Shown piece after piece: positions 53,328 through 63,595 of a DNA stretch of 64,000 nt. Position numbers and translations under genes: made by a program. Source of the DNA: Paralithodes platypus (Eukaryota > Arthropoda > Malacostraca > Decapoda > Lithodidae); contig CM064509.1 in assembly GCA_032716605.1 (NCBI GenBank), positions 34,316,544 through 34,380,543 of the forward strand, written 5' to 3'. Every line of letters starts with the position of its first letter. The stretch's first letter is position 1. The notes beneath the pieces are model-generated. The model worked only from the letters and a program-made list of their open reading frames with translations, had not been told where the DNA came from and did no database searches.

Positions 53328-54029
53328 TTAACCCGTTGAGCCCCGGCTAGTTATAATATTTTGTTCACCCCAGTCCCAAGCCATTTTCACTTATTTTTTT
53401 TGTTTGCTAAAATGGAAGACAAGGATGAGAAATGAAAAAAAAAAAAAAAAAAAATCACCTCTGACATTTTTTTTTGGGGGGGGGGGGGGCCGGGGGGGGG
53501 TTGGGGGGGGGGCGAGCTTCAAAAAAATGTGTTGAGCCAAAATGGAAGAGAATGGTGAGAAATGAACACACAAATAAAACAAAACTCATTTCAGTCATTT
53601 GGGGGGCGGGGGGGGGGGGGTTTCAATAGTTCGTCTCCCCCGCATGACCACCCGCCCGGGAGCACTAGGGTAAAAACTGAGTATGGCATTGTACGGCATA
53701 CATCCTAAGGAGTATCTCACATAAATCTCAAGCCTCTAGCTCCCATACGACCGGAGTAATGAAGGTTCAAAGTGGCGGTAAACTAGGGGTGTAAACTATC
53801 CCCACTAAGCCATCCACCACCAGCCGCGCGGCTGTCTCGGCCCGCTCACACCTACTGGCCCGGCTCCCCCACACACTACGGTACCTCCCCCTCCTATTCT
53901 CCCGCCATTTCCTACCTTACGAGCCACGTAAATGTTTTTTATATGTCGGACGCACGTGATGCGTCGCTGGGAGTTGGTGATCAAAGACTGCCGACGCAAC
54001 ACGTGCGACGCTGGGTCTCAACGGGTTAA
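53328..54029. mobile_element. TTAA-flanked element, about 700 bp
   Basis: TTAA at 53328 and 54026. Ends 'ttaacccgttgagccccggc' and 'cgacgctgggtctcaacggg' plus ttaa are inverted. Inside is a duplicated 'aaaatggaagacaaggatga' 'gaaatgaa' / 'aaaatggaagagaatggtga' 'gaaatgaa' and G/C homopolymers (53468-53512, 53600-53620). 53800-54010 is CpG-rich. No transposase frame. Confidence 0.75.
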
Positions 54030-54052
54030 TACCACACATTTTTGTGATAGGC

Positions 54053-54193
54053 CTATATTCGGTCAATATTTACGAGTCACACCACAGCTGGGATCTCATT
54101 TCTAATGATAGTTTTGGGTTCCTATCATTCTATGCTTCATTGCTATATACTTTTTATCCACCGGAAAATATATATATATACAGTATATAGGCC

Positions 54194-54235
<42 letters not shown>

Positions 54236-54486
54236 CATTAACTGAACTTAACCTAACCAAAAAACCTAACCTAACCTAAATGTATTTGGGGGCTATTAGG
54301 TTAGGTTAGGTTAGGTTAGGTTAGGTTAGGTCAATGCTAAACAAAAAAATAAAGCCAAGAAAATAAAATATTTTCCGGTGGATAAAAAGTATATAGCAAT
54401 GAAGCATAGAATGATAGGAACCCAAAACTACCATTAGAAATTAGATCCCAGCTGTGGTGTGACTCGTAAATATTGACCCTATATTC
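54053..54486. mobile_element. Family N palindromic MITE, copy 2, with 8-bp TSD
   Basis: Element 54061-54478, flanked by CTATATTC on both sides (54053-54060; 54479-54486). Same ends and arms as copy 1. The centre carries a T36 run and a longer telomere-like core: CCTAACCTAACC, then 'aaatgtatttgggggctatt', then seven consecutive AGGTT units. Confidence 0.96.
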
Positions 54487-54628
54487 GAAGATAAGTATGG
54501 AATCTATACCGTATGCTCTAGAAATCATATGAAAGTTTGTTTTAACCCTCGTATATATTCGAAAATAAGTATGGAATCTATATGCTCGAAAGATCATATG
54601 AAAGTTTGTTTTAACCCTCGGCAAAACC
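54487..54628. repeat. Two-unit direct repeat, about 70 bp
   Basis: 'aagtatggaatctata', then 'catatgaaagtttgttttaa' and 'ccctcg', occurs twice. Confidence 0.85.
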
Positions 54629-54764
54629 TAATAAAAAAGTATGGTACCGTACTAAAATATATTTTTCGGGAAAATATTACCGCAACTACAACTAATTTTC
54701 CCATGGTTTTTCGTTTTGGGTTTAGGTAGTTTGCATCATTAGGCCTATACAGTGGTTGAAATTA

Positions 54765-54955
54765 GTTAAAATCTCCGGAAAATGTTATTTCTCCCATTAT
54801 CCAACAATCTTAAAACACTCAGATGTAGCCTATGTCATTAAACATTTTTGTTTTGCCTTTGGATACAGGATGGGGTTGAGGGGGGGCAAAGCCATCCCTC
54901 ACCCAGGTCACCCTCCCCCATGACTTATTAAATCAGCATCTAGGCTATGTTGCCA
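54765..54955. mobile_element. MITE family M, partial copy
   Basis: 'attatccaacaatcttaaaa' 'cactc', 'ttttgcctttggatacagga', 'catgacttattaaatcagca' 'tctaggctatgtt'. Matches the middle of 1853-2165. Confidence 0.55.
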
Positions 54956-54959
54956 GTAC

Positions 54960-55431
54960 GGGGCTTAACCCGGGAACGGCGAGAACACTCGTAAGAGGTT
55001 TTGGTGGGCAAAGGCAGGGTGCCAAAACAGAAAATATCAAGTTCTGGATCATTTTTCTAAGATTACAAGGATCAACTTGGTGCGGGGGGCACAGCCCCCC
55101 GCTACATAACAGGGGGTCCGGGGGGGCGTAGCCCCCGGCCGCCGGAGAAATTTTGAGATGTGAAGGTAAATATACGCACAATACATGCTCAAAATTTATT
55201 AAAAGGAATGAATAATATTGTAAGTAAAAGGGATGTAATGTATGTTTACTGGTGTTTAACCCGGGAACTGCCGGGAGACTCTTAAGAGTTCCCCCGGCGG
55301 ACTGCGGGGAGACTCTTAAGAGTCGGAGAAAAAAAAATCATCTTTTTGACATCGAAAAAAAAAATATATTTTTATTTTTGCATTTTTTTAATTTTTTTTT
55401 GGCCCCTGGGCCATGCAAAATCTCAGTCCTC
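54960..55431. repeat. GC-hairpin region with two TTAACCCGGGAAC ends
   Basis: 'ttaacccgggaacggcgaga' at 54965 and 'ttaacccgggaactgccggg' at 55257 in the same orientation; the second is followed by two 'agactcttaagagt' hairpins. 55083-55145 has G/C foldbacks ('ggggggcacagccccccgc'). Possibly termini of another TTAA-type element; a pair in inverse orientation was not found. Confidence 0.5.
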
Positions 55432-55838
55432 GGTCAATATACAGGAGGCGCTACAATATAGGTAGCAAAATTCTAATGGTAGTTTTGGGTTCCTATCATC
55501 ATATGCTTCATTTCTATATACTTTTTATCCCCGGGAAAAACCCCCCAATTTTTTTTTTTTTTTTTTTTTTTTTTATTAACCTAACCAAAACACCTAACCT
55601 AACCTAACTTAAATGTATTTGGGGGCTATTAGGTTAGGGTAGGTTAGGTTTTTTGGTTAGGTTAATGACCAAAACAAAAAATCCCAAGAAAATAAATGAA
55701 AAATCCCAAGATTTTTGTTTTTTTTCCCCGGGGATAAAAAGTATATAGAAATGAAGCATATGATGATAGGAACCCAAAACTACCATTAGAATTTTGCTAC
55801 CTATATTGTAGCGCCTCCTGTATATTGACCCAGTCCTC
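55424..55838. mobile_element. Family N palindromic MITE, copy 3, with different outer arms and 8-bp TSD
   Basis: Element 55432-55830, flanked by CAGTCCTC on both sides (55424-55431; 55831-55838). Ends 'ggtcaatatacaggaggcgc' and 'gcgcctcctgtatattgacc' share only the first nine bases with copies 1 and 2. The inner arms ('tagttttgggttcctatcat', 'atactttttatcc') and the CCTAA/TTAGG core are the same. Confidence 0.95.
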
Positions 55839-57128
55839 TACCTCCCCTCCTTCCCCACTTTCCTCCTCTCCTTCAGTTATCACCTATTTTCCCTGTTATT
55901 CCCTTATTCTGAGGTATATTTTTGTGCTAACATTAGAAATCCGGTTGCAGGGTGTGGTCATCACTGATAGCAAGCGAATGCAAGAGAGAGAGAGAGAGAG
56001 TATCGATCGACTGTGTCTCAGTGGCCTTGGGGGAAATTGGCGGGAAAGCAGCTTGCCTCACCCATACATTATACAACTCGCGGGCTATATCTCCGATTTT
56101 GACCACCCAAACGCTGTTTTCACTCGTTTTATTGTTGTTTCAGGTTAATACCTTTATAATCAACCCATAATAGGCGCATATGGATAAGTATTAATGCTAT
56201 TAATGGTACAATGAATATTTTAGTGACGGAAACACCTCAAATACATGCGCACAGGGAGAGGTGTCTAATTACCCCCATGCGCACTTCAGAGGTTAATCAG
56301 GACACTAGGGGAGCTGGCTGCCTGTACTTCAGTCTCAAAGAGATTCATTTCAGGTCCACTAATATAGGCATTGAAAACAGGTTTTTAAATTATTGCAGTC
56401 CTTGTTTTAGTTTTGTAACTTTTGTCCAATAAAGATTTCATGTATATTTGTTGTTGCATTCCAAGAACTATTACATACCGGTACTTAATTTATATCCTTT
56501 CATATGATACATGAGTTACTAGGCCTATAGAGTACTGGTTAAAATACATACCGGTACCAAGTTTCAAGAATAAACTTTGATTAGAACATTTGTTTGTCTA
56601 TTATTTTCCCTGGGCCGAGTAAAAAATACCTGGGTAGGCTATTCCCATCTCGGGTTAGGCTAAGTCTAACCCTAATATAATATAATATACCGGTATAATA
56701 AGTTATGTCATAACTTAAAGGTGGTGGTGCATGACATGGGCTCTACTTATAATGGGAAATACCAACATGCAAGTAACGCACTTTGAGTGTTATTATTAAA
56801 TTTTGTCAAACAATAATCTCAATATATCGAATTTTATACCTTGCGGAAGGTGTGCATGATTCGGAGTTAAGGCGATCTTCGTGACGTCACACCAGGAAAA
56901 TTGTAAACAATAACAGCACCAAGAGGATTCAGGAAGACGCCTGAGAGGCTGAAAAGCTTGACTAGCCTAGATGTCTCGTGATTTGTGAGGCTGACTCTTA
57001 GAGTCCTAGGCCTATGAGCGGTAATTTCGTAACTTTAACTTCGTTGTATAACAACCTGCACAATGGACGATGATTATGAGAGCTCCTGTGAAAGTAGCCT
57101 AGGCCTAGTGAACAATTTGAAATGCCTT
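55839..57128. other. About 1.3 kb without recognised genes
   Basis: Contains a (GA)n at 55984-56000, a perfect CRE TGACGTCA near 56881 followed by 'caccaggaaaattg', and AGGCCTA words. Weak exon-like patches only. Confidence 0.4.
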
Positions 57129-57345
57129 TTAACCAGCGACGTGTCATATTTTTTTCTAGCTGTATTTAGACGATATTATGCAGCTTAGGAAGGATTTTCG
57201 GTAGTTGAAGTGGTTGGTTGAGATAGTTTGAAGTCTTATTATTGCTAGACGTCTTTCCTAAGCTGAATAAAATCGTCTAGCCTAACTTAATAGCCTAGAT
57301 GCCAAAATATGATGAAAAGGAAGTCCCTGGTACTGAAGAGGTTAA
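57129..57345. mobile_element. Family A-type MITE
   Basis: TTAA at 57129 and 57342. 'ttaaccagcgacgtgtcata', 'tagctgtatttagacgatat' 'tatgcagcttaggaaggatt', 'gctgaataaaatcgtctagc', 'gaagtccctggtactgaaga' 'ggttaa'. The stretch 'ctagcctaacttaatagcct' interrupts the second arm. Confidence 0.8.
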
Positions 57346-58139
57346 TTGTTAAATTGTGCAATGCACAATAAATTTAGTTCAACCGTATGATAATCTGACC
57401 ATATCAGTTCGAACCAGAAGCTGCACAGCAACCAACAGTGGCAGAGGCGGCAGGACAGGCGCCGACGGACCGACAGAGTCTTCACTCTTCAGGCCGCAGG
57501 CGTCAGGCTCGAGCTGTTGGTGGACACTTGCTATTGCTTACACATGAACCCCAGGCCCAGAGAATAGTAGCCTAGCCTAAACATAGGCTAATCATTTTGC
57601 AATAATAAAGGCCTAGGCCTAGGCCTAGGCCTAATTATTATTTTTAGGGTGTCAAATGGGATAATTTTGTTTCAAGACTGGGCTGAAGATGAGAAAAATA
57701 GGCCCTACAAGAAAATTAGTTTGAAATTAGCCTAGGCCTAGCCTATATTGATCACTTTCAAAGACATATCCTAAGTAATAAGAACTGTAAAGCATAATTT
57801 TAACTTTGTATAGGCCTAGCCTATTCGGCTAAATAAAAATTATGAAAAAGATGGAACTGCTCTTGTTTGATAGCCTATTTTTTGCATTAGGAATTTAGGC
57901 CTAACTAGGCTATGAGGTTATTCTCTTTTCAGTCAAACATTTCCCTCTAGGCCGGTTTTTTTCTTTCTTACAAGCCTACTGTTAGCCTTTTTTTTTTTTT
58001 TTTTTTTTTTTTTATTTAGACCTTTTTTTATGTGTGTGTAGGAACCTAAGGAGACTGACAATATTCAGATTTTTTTTTTTATATTAAATTGACATAGGCC
58101 TAGGCCTAATTCTTTAGACTAAGACGGGTTTTCTGTTTT
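57346..58139. other. TAGGCCTA-rich region without recognised genes
   Basis: Four overlapping AGGCCT hexamers at 57608-57632, and many more up to 58110. 57410-57530 is CpG-rich ('cggcaggacaggcgccgacg') and might be an exon; no evidence beyond composition. T-runs at 57988-58014. Confidence 0.45.
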
Positions 58140-58545
58140 TCAACTGCTGAGTGGATGGGACTCGTTAGCCTTGGTCGGCAACTCATCTAGGGGAGACAAC
58201 CTTATACAAATCCGGGTGGATGGGACTCGTCAGCCTTGGTTGGCAACCTGTCTAGGGGAGTAAACCTGATACAAATCCGTACTGCTTACCTAAGGGTAAG
58301 GCAGGTTAGTGGATGGATTAGCCGAACACCACTGTAGAAAAATAGTGCTAACAAGATACACAAGAGGGCCTCGGAGTTGGACGAATCCTAAATTGAGTGG
58401 TCAATCCTGTAAGTCCTTCACTAAACTGGCTCGGGTTGTCCCTCTCACAGGGAATAGGTCCGCTTGGGGGCATTCTGTGTATGGCCACCCTCGTAAGGGT
58501 AGTAAGGCGTCCGGCAATAGAGAGATAGATAGATAGACACATAGG
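58140..58545 (+). mobile_element. SINE-like repeat family H, copy 1
   Basis: Two similar head units of about 70 bases ('actcgttagccttggtcggc' ... 'acaaatccg', then 'actcgtcagccttggttggc' ... 'acaaatccg'), a unique body ('ggtccgcttgggggcattct', 'gtgtatggccaccctcgtaa') and a GATA-type tail (58515-58540). Same order, inverted, at 12828-13210. The heads resemble a tRNA A-box region ('tagccttggtcgg'), but no B box is convincing. Confidence 0.75.
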
Positions 58546-58779
58546 CCCAGGCCTAGCCTACCTGTGATCCTCCTGAAAGATAATAAATTTTAAAAGGCTA
58601 GCCCAGGCCTTTTACGCTCTAGGGCGGCTAACCAAACCAAATCTAACTTACTGTAACCTAACTTTTCCAGGTGAGGTTAGGTTATTTAATGTTGAATGTT
58701 GTGGGTTTTGATATAAATATACATACAAATAGCCAAATTGCAAATCTAGGTGTTTTAATGCTCAATGGAAAAACTTAAA

Positions 58780-59113
58780 AAAAGGGTTGTAGTGGGGGGG
58801 GGCAAAGCCCCCTCATCCTATTACTGTATTGTGTCCCACAGCCAGTAACTCGACAATTTATGCAGCAGATGGCCGTGGGGTACAATAATGGGTAAAGCTC
58901 CTCCTCACCCCCCTTGAATTATTGTCATCATACTGTATATATAATTATGTTACCAGCAGGGGCATATAACGGCTGGCTGTGGGATAATTTTGTAAACAAA
59001 AATTATAAAATAAAATAAGTCAAATTAGAAGCGAACATAGGCCTAATTGCAAGCGTACAACTTATGCAAATAGTACAAAGCGATAGTATGCCTGCTAACA
59101 CAACCCTTACCAA
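58780..59113. mobile_element. Family Q element, right half
   Basis: 'cccacagccagtaactcgac', 'taccagcaggggcatataac', 'aagtcaaattagaagcgaac' and right end 'gctaacacaacccttacc'. Matches the right half of 60147-60522. Confidence 0.75.
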
Positions 59114-60138
59114 ACTAAAATTTTATTATTACTAGATGTGCCTTTATATCTTTGGCAGTTTGTTTTTCTTTACATTATATACATACTGTTACTGGAATTA
59201 CAGCTTTGTGTATATTTTAACAGCAAATGTATCGTAAAGTGGCGTCATTCTCCTGCAGAAATAAGCCTACCGGTACCTACGTTTTTTTTTTTTTTTATTA
59301 AGACATGTTTGACAGTTTACAGTCATTGTGGAGATTATGCCTGGTTAGGCCAATACATGTAAATATATTTTTTCTTTGAAAAAATAATAAACTATTGAAC
59401 TCGCTCTTATGCTTGCCTCGCCCGTTATGAAAACTCGTTCGTGTCTCGTGAACACAATAAAATACAAGTAGGCCTAGATACAGATTAACCAGGTGGACAC
59501 CAGCGTCGGACGTGAGTCGACGGCATTCTATATCCCTGCCAGTACCAGCGTCGGTTATAGCCGACGGCGCTAATTGAATATTGATAGAAGGCTCGTAGAG
59601 GGTTCAGATTTGTATGGGAACTGCTTTAGGATCCCACGGAACAATACCGATGGTTGGCAGCCCCCTACAGTAAGTCCAGCCGCGTGCACGCTGGAGTGAT
59701 TTTCCAGTATTTTGCCTACCCATCATCCCATGTTAATTGCGACTCCGCCGCCCCCCCAGGACCCCTAAATGACCTAAGGGAGCGTTTTTTTTTTGGTTTT
59801 CCCTATATTACTAACCCATCCCATGTGTTTTCAGGAAAACAAAAATTGACAAGTGGCTGGGTCTGGAGTGTGCATTTTTATTAAATCAGCTGGGGCTTAA
59901 TGGGTTAAGTAGGCTAGGTTTTTCATCGAATATGTAAACAATTGCCTCTCGTGCAAGACGCGTCCCTAAGCTTCTCAAACACCGTTGACTAGACCTAGGC
60001 CTATGTCACTTTCCCCCAGGAATAATAAAAGGCAGTGGACGGTGGATAATTTGTATATGTAATATGCAAGGGGTGACCCATAGCCTATGTCAGCACTTTG
60101 GCTGATGTTGGTACTGTATAGTGCTAACCGTGCCGCAG
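59114..60138. other. About 1 kb without recognised genes
   Basis: 59500-59575 has words resembling family A termini ('gtaccagcgtcggttatagc', 'agtcgacggc'). Rest unassigned. Confidence 0.4.
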
Positions 60139-60530
60139 CAAGACTCGGTAAGGGTTATGTTAGAGGGCGTACCGTCCACTTTGTTTACATAGTCGCATGC
60201 TCGCATTTATATTCGCGTCTAATTTGAGTGCTGTTATTTGCCCCTGCTGGTAATATATAGGAAGATGACAATAAGTCATGGGGGTTGAGGGGAACAAAGC
60301 TCCCCCTCGACCCATTATTGTATCCCAAGGCCAGGTGTTGGATAAATTGTTATGTTGAGGGAGGCTTTGCCCCCCACCCCCCCATGACTTAATTGTCATT
60401 ATCATATATATTACCAGCAGGGGCAAATAACAGCAGTCAAATTAGACGCGAATGTACAGTAACTGCGAGCGTGCCACTATGTAAACAAAAGGTATGGTAC
60501 ACCCGCTAACACAACCCTTAACCAAGACTC
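60139..60530. mobile_element. Family Q palindromic MITE, complete, 7-8-bp TSD
   Basis: Element about 60147-60522, flanked by CAAGACTC (60139-60146; 60523-60530). The last base of the right end is ambiguous, so the TSD may be 7 (AAGACTC). Ends 'ggtaagggttatgttag' and 'gctaacacaacccttaa'; arms 'tttgtttacatagt' / 'actatgtaaacaaaa' and 'ttatttgcccctgctggtaa' / 'ttaccagcaggggcaaataa'. The centre has a 'ccccctcgaccc' and 'gaggctttgccccccacccc' pair. Non-coding. Confidence 0.85.
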
Positions 60531-60940
60531 AACTACAGTAGGTCCATCTGCAGTATCTGCAAACCATACCAGCCTCAACAGTGCCGCAACAAGACAGTAC
60601 GGTACCATACCAAGACTCTACTGTACATTAGGCAACTTGGACTTTAGAACAACAAGATCCTGCCACAACACTGCCCTACCATGTAACACTGCTGCCGACT
60701 CTGGCGTTGCGCCAACAGCGCCCAGGTTAAACTAGTAGAGTCCCTTATGGCACCTAACCGCACTCTACCAGTCTCGGCATTGCCATACCAAGACAGTGCC
60801 TGAGTGCCAATAACAAGGCTTTATTGTATAGGCTACTAATGGCTGTTAGTCCACAACTCATTTTCCACGCCCCCTATTAGTCGCCTTATACAACATGCAG
60901 TAGGATGCATGGGGTATATTAATTTCTTCCTTCACCATAA
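60531..60940. other. Unassigned sequence
   Basis: Repeated words of 'accataccaagactctac' and 'ccaagacagtgcc' type suggest weak internal duplication. No gene. Confidence 0.4.
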
Positions 60941-61912
60941 GATGAAGGCCTCCTTAACCCTGGGGGGGAATGCATTCCTCTCTTCGACCTATTGACCGAG
61001 TTCCGTTTTTCACACAGCATTCTAAACATAATTACTAAACCAAACTTTGCAACGCTCACTCATAAGAGCAGTATCATCAGCTAACCGTAGCACAAGCAAC
61101 TTCCATCGCTCCATTGCCTTACTAGTGTACTGCAACATCCTCTGCTTTTCCTTGGATTTATTTTATGACTCCATCCATACAATATGTGCTGTATAGGCTA
61201 CTGAACATCCATGGGGACATTACACACCCATGCTTTATTGAAGAAATCGCTATGCTCATTCTCTACACGCATTGCTGCTCTTTCACCCACATACATGCTT
61301 TTCACTGCTTCCAGCAACTTACCAACTACCGGTACTTGCTATATCTTCAGTACTTTCCACACACCTTCTCTACTTACTGTCTTAGGCTTCTCCAAGTCCA
61401 TGAAGGCAGCATAAACTTCCATTTCTTCTGCAGATACTGGGTACTTCTTCACAAGGAGAAGATCTGATCTACACAGCCCTTCCTAAACCCACCTTGTTCC
61501 CCATCTACCCATTGCTCTGTTACATCACTATCCTACAGTACCAGTGATGGGTCTATTCTAACCCCCTCTTTCATTTCCCAGGTTAAAGTGCTTTCTTAGC
61601 TTGCTTCATCACTAGAACTCGCCCATTGTTATCTTTCACGCCCTTACTAGGCCTACTTCCATTGTCACCCTCCCTAACTTTCTTGACCTCCTTCCAAAAC
61701 AATTTCTTCTAAATTTGTCATCTACTGTTCTCAGGCTCACTACTCTCTTTTTCTTCACTTACATTTCCCTTTTCTGCCTCTCCAAATTTTCATTCCCTCT
61801 ACTACCCAACCACTCTTGTATGCTTTCTTTTTCTCTTCAACTGCTTGTTTCACCTCCTTAGTCCACCATACTGTTTAATCCTTTCACTTCCTTCCCCTCC
61901 TCCTAACTCCTC
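60941..61912 (-). pseudogene. Non-LTR reverse transcriptase relic (family K, copy 2), N-terminal part
   Basis: Minus strand, read from 61912 downward. Fragments: 'KKLFWKEVKKVREGDNGSRP', 'EQWVDGEQGGFRKGCVDQI' (RT region with the GFRKG motif), 'EVYAAFMDLEKPKT' (motif A region, catalytic Asp in FMDLEK kept) and 'VPVVGKLLEAVKSMYVGERA'. Between them are stops and frameshifts. Motifs B and C lie beyond the preserved part or are lost. Same broad lineage as 41420-42655 by the DLEK motif. The SINE at 61915-62131 sits on the 5' side. Confidence 0.75.
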
Positions 61913-61914
61913 AC

Positions 61915-62131
61915 ATGCTGGCCGTAGCACGGTTGGTAGAACACTCGCCTGTAAACCTCACGGTCAAGGGTTCGAGTCTCAGGCCAGCCAGTGTGTTATT
62001 GGCAGACGCCAGTGCTGTGGTGGAGGGTGCAATCTAGCAATCTGTGGCAACTGTTCATCAGGGCACCCACCTTAGTCCAGCTATTGAGCAGGTAGTGTAT
62101 GGTTGTAAAAACTGCATCATTATCATCATGC
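61915..62131 (+). mobile_element. tRNA-derived SINE with (ATC/ATT)n tail
   Basis: The head 61917-61989 folds partly like a tRNA: a 7-bp acceptor stem 'gctggcc'/'ggccagc', A box 'tagcacggttggtaga', B box 'gggttcgagtctc'. The would-be anticodon loop CTGTAAA (GTA, Tyr-like) has an unpaired stem, so this is not a functional tRNA. The body 61990-62110 ('gttattggcagacgccagtg', 'tctgtggcaactgttcatca') and tail 'tgcatcattatcatcatgc' follow. Embedded in LINE-derived sequence. Confidence 0.82.
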
Positions 62132-62578
62132 ACTTATCTCTTCCATAAACACAAAGCTCACCCCTTACACCTTCTCCATTCGCTTCAAGTCAAACCTATC
62201 TAGGTGTCTTCTACTGCTTTTTTTTAACTCTTCCTGTAACCTTTTCCCTCTACATGGCTCCTCCTCCATCCTGCCTTACTCTATCTTTCCTCACCCACTT
62301 CGTCTGTAGCCTACTCACATATTTGCTACTACCACATTATGGTCAGACAACCCCCATCCCCTCATTGCCCCAAATACCCTCTATTATGAAACACAGATTA
62401 CCTCATTCGTTCATCTATACATATAAAATCAGTCGGCACATTTCGTTCAACCGTCTCTACTTCCCTTCTCCACTCCTCTCATTGTGTACCAGTACCGTAC
62501 CTTTTTATCTTTCTCTGCCTGAAGAAGTGGCAACCATCAGCCTCCTCCTCACACATACGTCCACAGTTGCATAGCTTA
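62132..62578 (-). pseudogene. Probable continuation of the family K relic
   Basis: The same C/T-rich, 'cttctccattcgcttcaag' style sequence as on the other side of the SINE, i.e. decayed minus-strand coding sequence. Individual RT words are not certain here. Confidence 0.4.
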
Positions 62579-62798
62579 TTAACCCAGGAACTACTATGTT
62601 CCTCCCGCCAGGCACGGTATGTAAACATGTACATCAAATCAAATACTGTGCCAGTGCCGGGAAATGTCTCAAAATTGGGCGACGCATAGAAAGTAGTGGC
62701 ATCTCTCCATGCCACATCCTTCACTCCTCCTTCCCCCCCCCCCCCCCCCCTTAACTATACCCTTTTCTTTGTACAGGTTCTAGCAGTTCATGGGTTAA
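62579..62798. mobile_element. TTAA-flanked MITE, 220 bp
   Basis: TTAA at 62579 and 62795. Ends 'ttaacccaggaactactatg' and 'tagcagttcatgggttaa' are inverted repeats. A C18 run (62732-62751) lies inside. Confidence 0.72.
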
Positions 62799-63014
62799 CT
62801 AGTATATTTTGTTATGTGGTATAGTTTGGTAATACAGTATAAGTACTGGTACGGTTGCTTGTTAGCAGTTTGTGATACGGTAATGTACCATTCTTTTACC
62901 ACATTAAAACTCTAGATAATTGCAGGTGTCTGTGTGGGAATTGTGATGTGATGGACACCTATGAGGAGTGTAAATGCTGTCAAGAAATAATAAATGTACG
63001 AATACATTCATGTT
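62799..63014. other. Unassigned AT-rich spacer
   Basis: No feature recognised. Confidence 0.4.
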
Positions 63015-63492
63015 GTTATAACCAGGGATGGAGTGAATACAAGAGTTCAGTATTCAAATACGAATACTTTATGAAAGTATTCATGAATGCAGTCATGAAT
63101 ACTTTTCCATAAATTAATTAACTTTTTTACTATAGGCCTAGCTAATTACTGTAGCTTATGCAATGGTTAACTATTTTATGACTGACATCAGACACTACCT
63201 GTATTCAATACTGGTATTTAAACTTATATAGTGTAGTAACTAGATATATGGTATGGTATCAAATTTGTGAATATGACGAGATACGAACGATGACAGCTCT
63301 CTCTTGCTCTCGCTCTCTTTGTATTCGCCATATTATTCTAAGAATACAAATAATTTGTCCAAATATTTGAATACGAATGCACATACTTTTACTTTTATTT
63401 ACAAGAATTTGAATACGAATACCCTGAATTACTGTATTCGAATGCATTCGAATACGAATAACAAAAACGAATACTCCATCCCTGGTTATAAC
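63015..63492. mobile_element. hAT-type MITE with 8-bp TSD
   Basis: Element 63023-63484, ends 'cagggatggagtgaatac' and 'gaatactccatccctg'. The flanking octamer GTTATAAC (63015-63022; 63485-63492) is duplicated exactly and is itself palindromic. CAGGG termini with an 8-bp TSD define the hAT superfamily. The interior is rich in GAATAC/GTATTC words that pair with each other. 462 bp, no transposase. Confidence 0.94.
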
Positions 63493-63595
63493 TTCAACAG
63501 TACGGTATATGCAGTAACTGTCTCGAGTGAGAATTGCCCGGCGCGACCGCAGCCGCTCCAAGGACGCGTGCCCCCAGGGAGGGGTCAGGGGATAG

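Noticed and set aside
54290..54330. True telomere or telomere-proximal array (TTAGG)n
   Set aside because: Only seven units, in the centre of a palindromic MITE with a mirror CCTAA run; flanked by ordinary repeats.
61917..61989. Functional tRNA-Tyr gene
   Set aside because: The anticodon stem does not pair, the T stem is poor, and a SINE body and tail follow.
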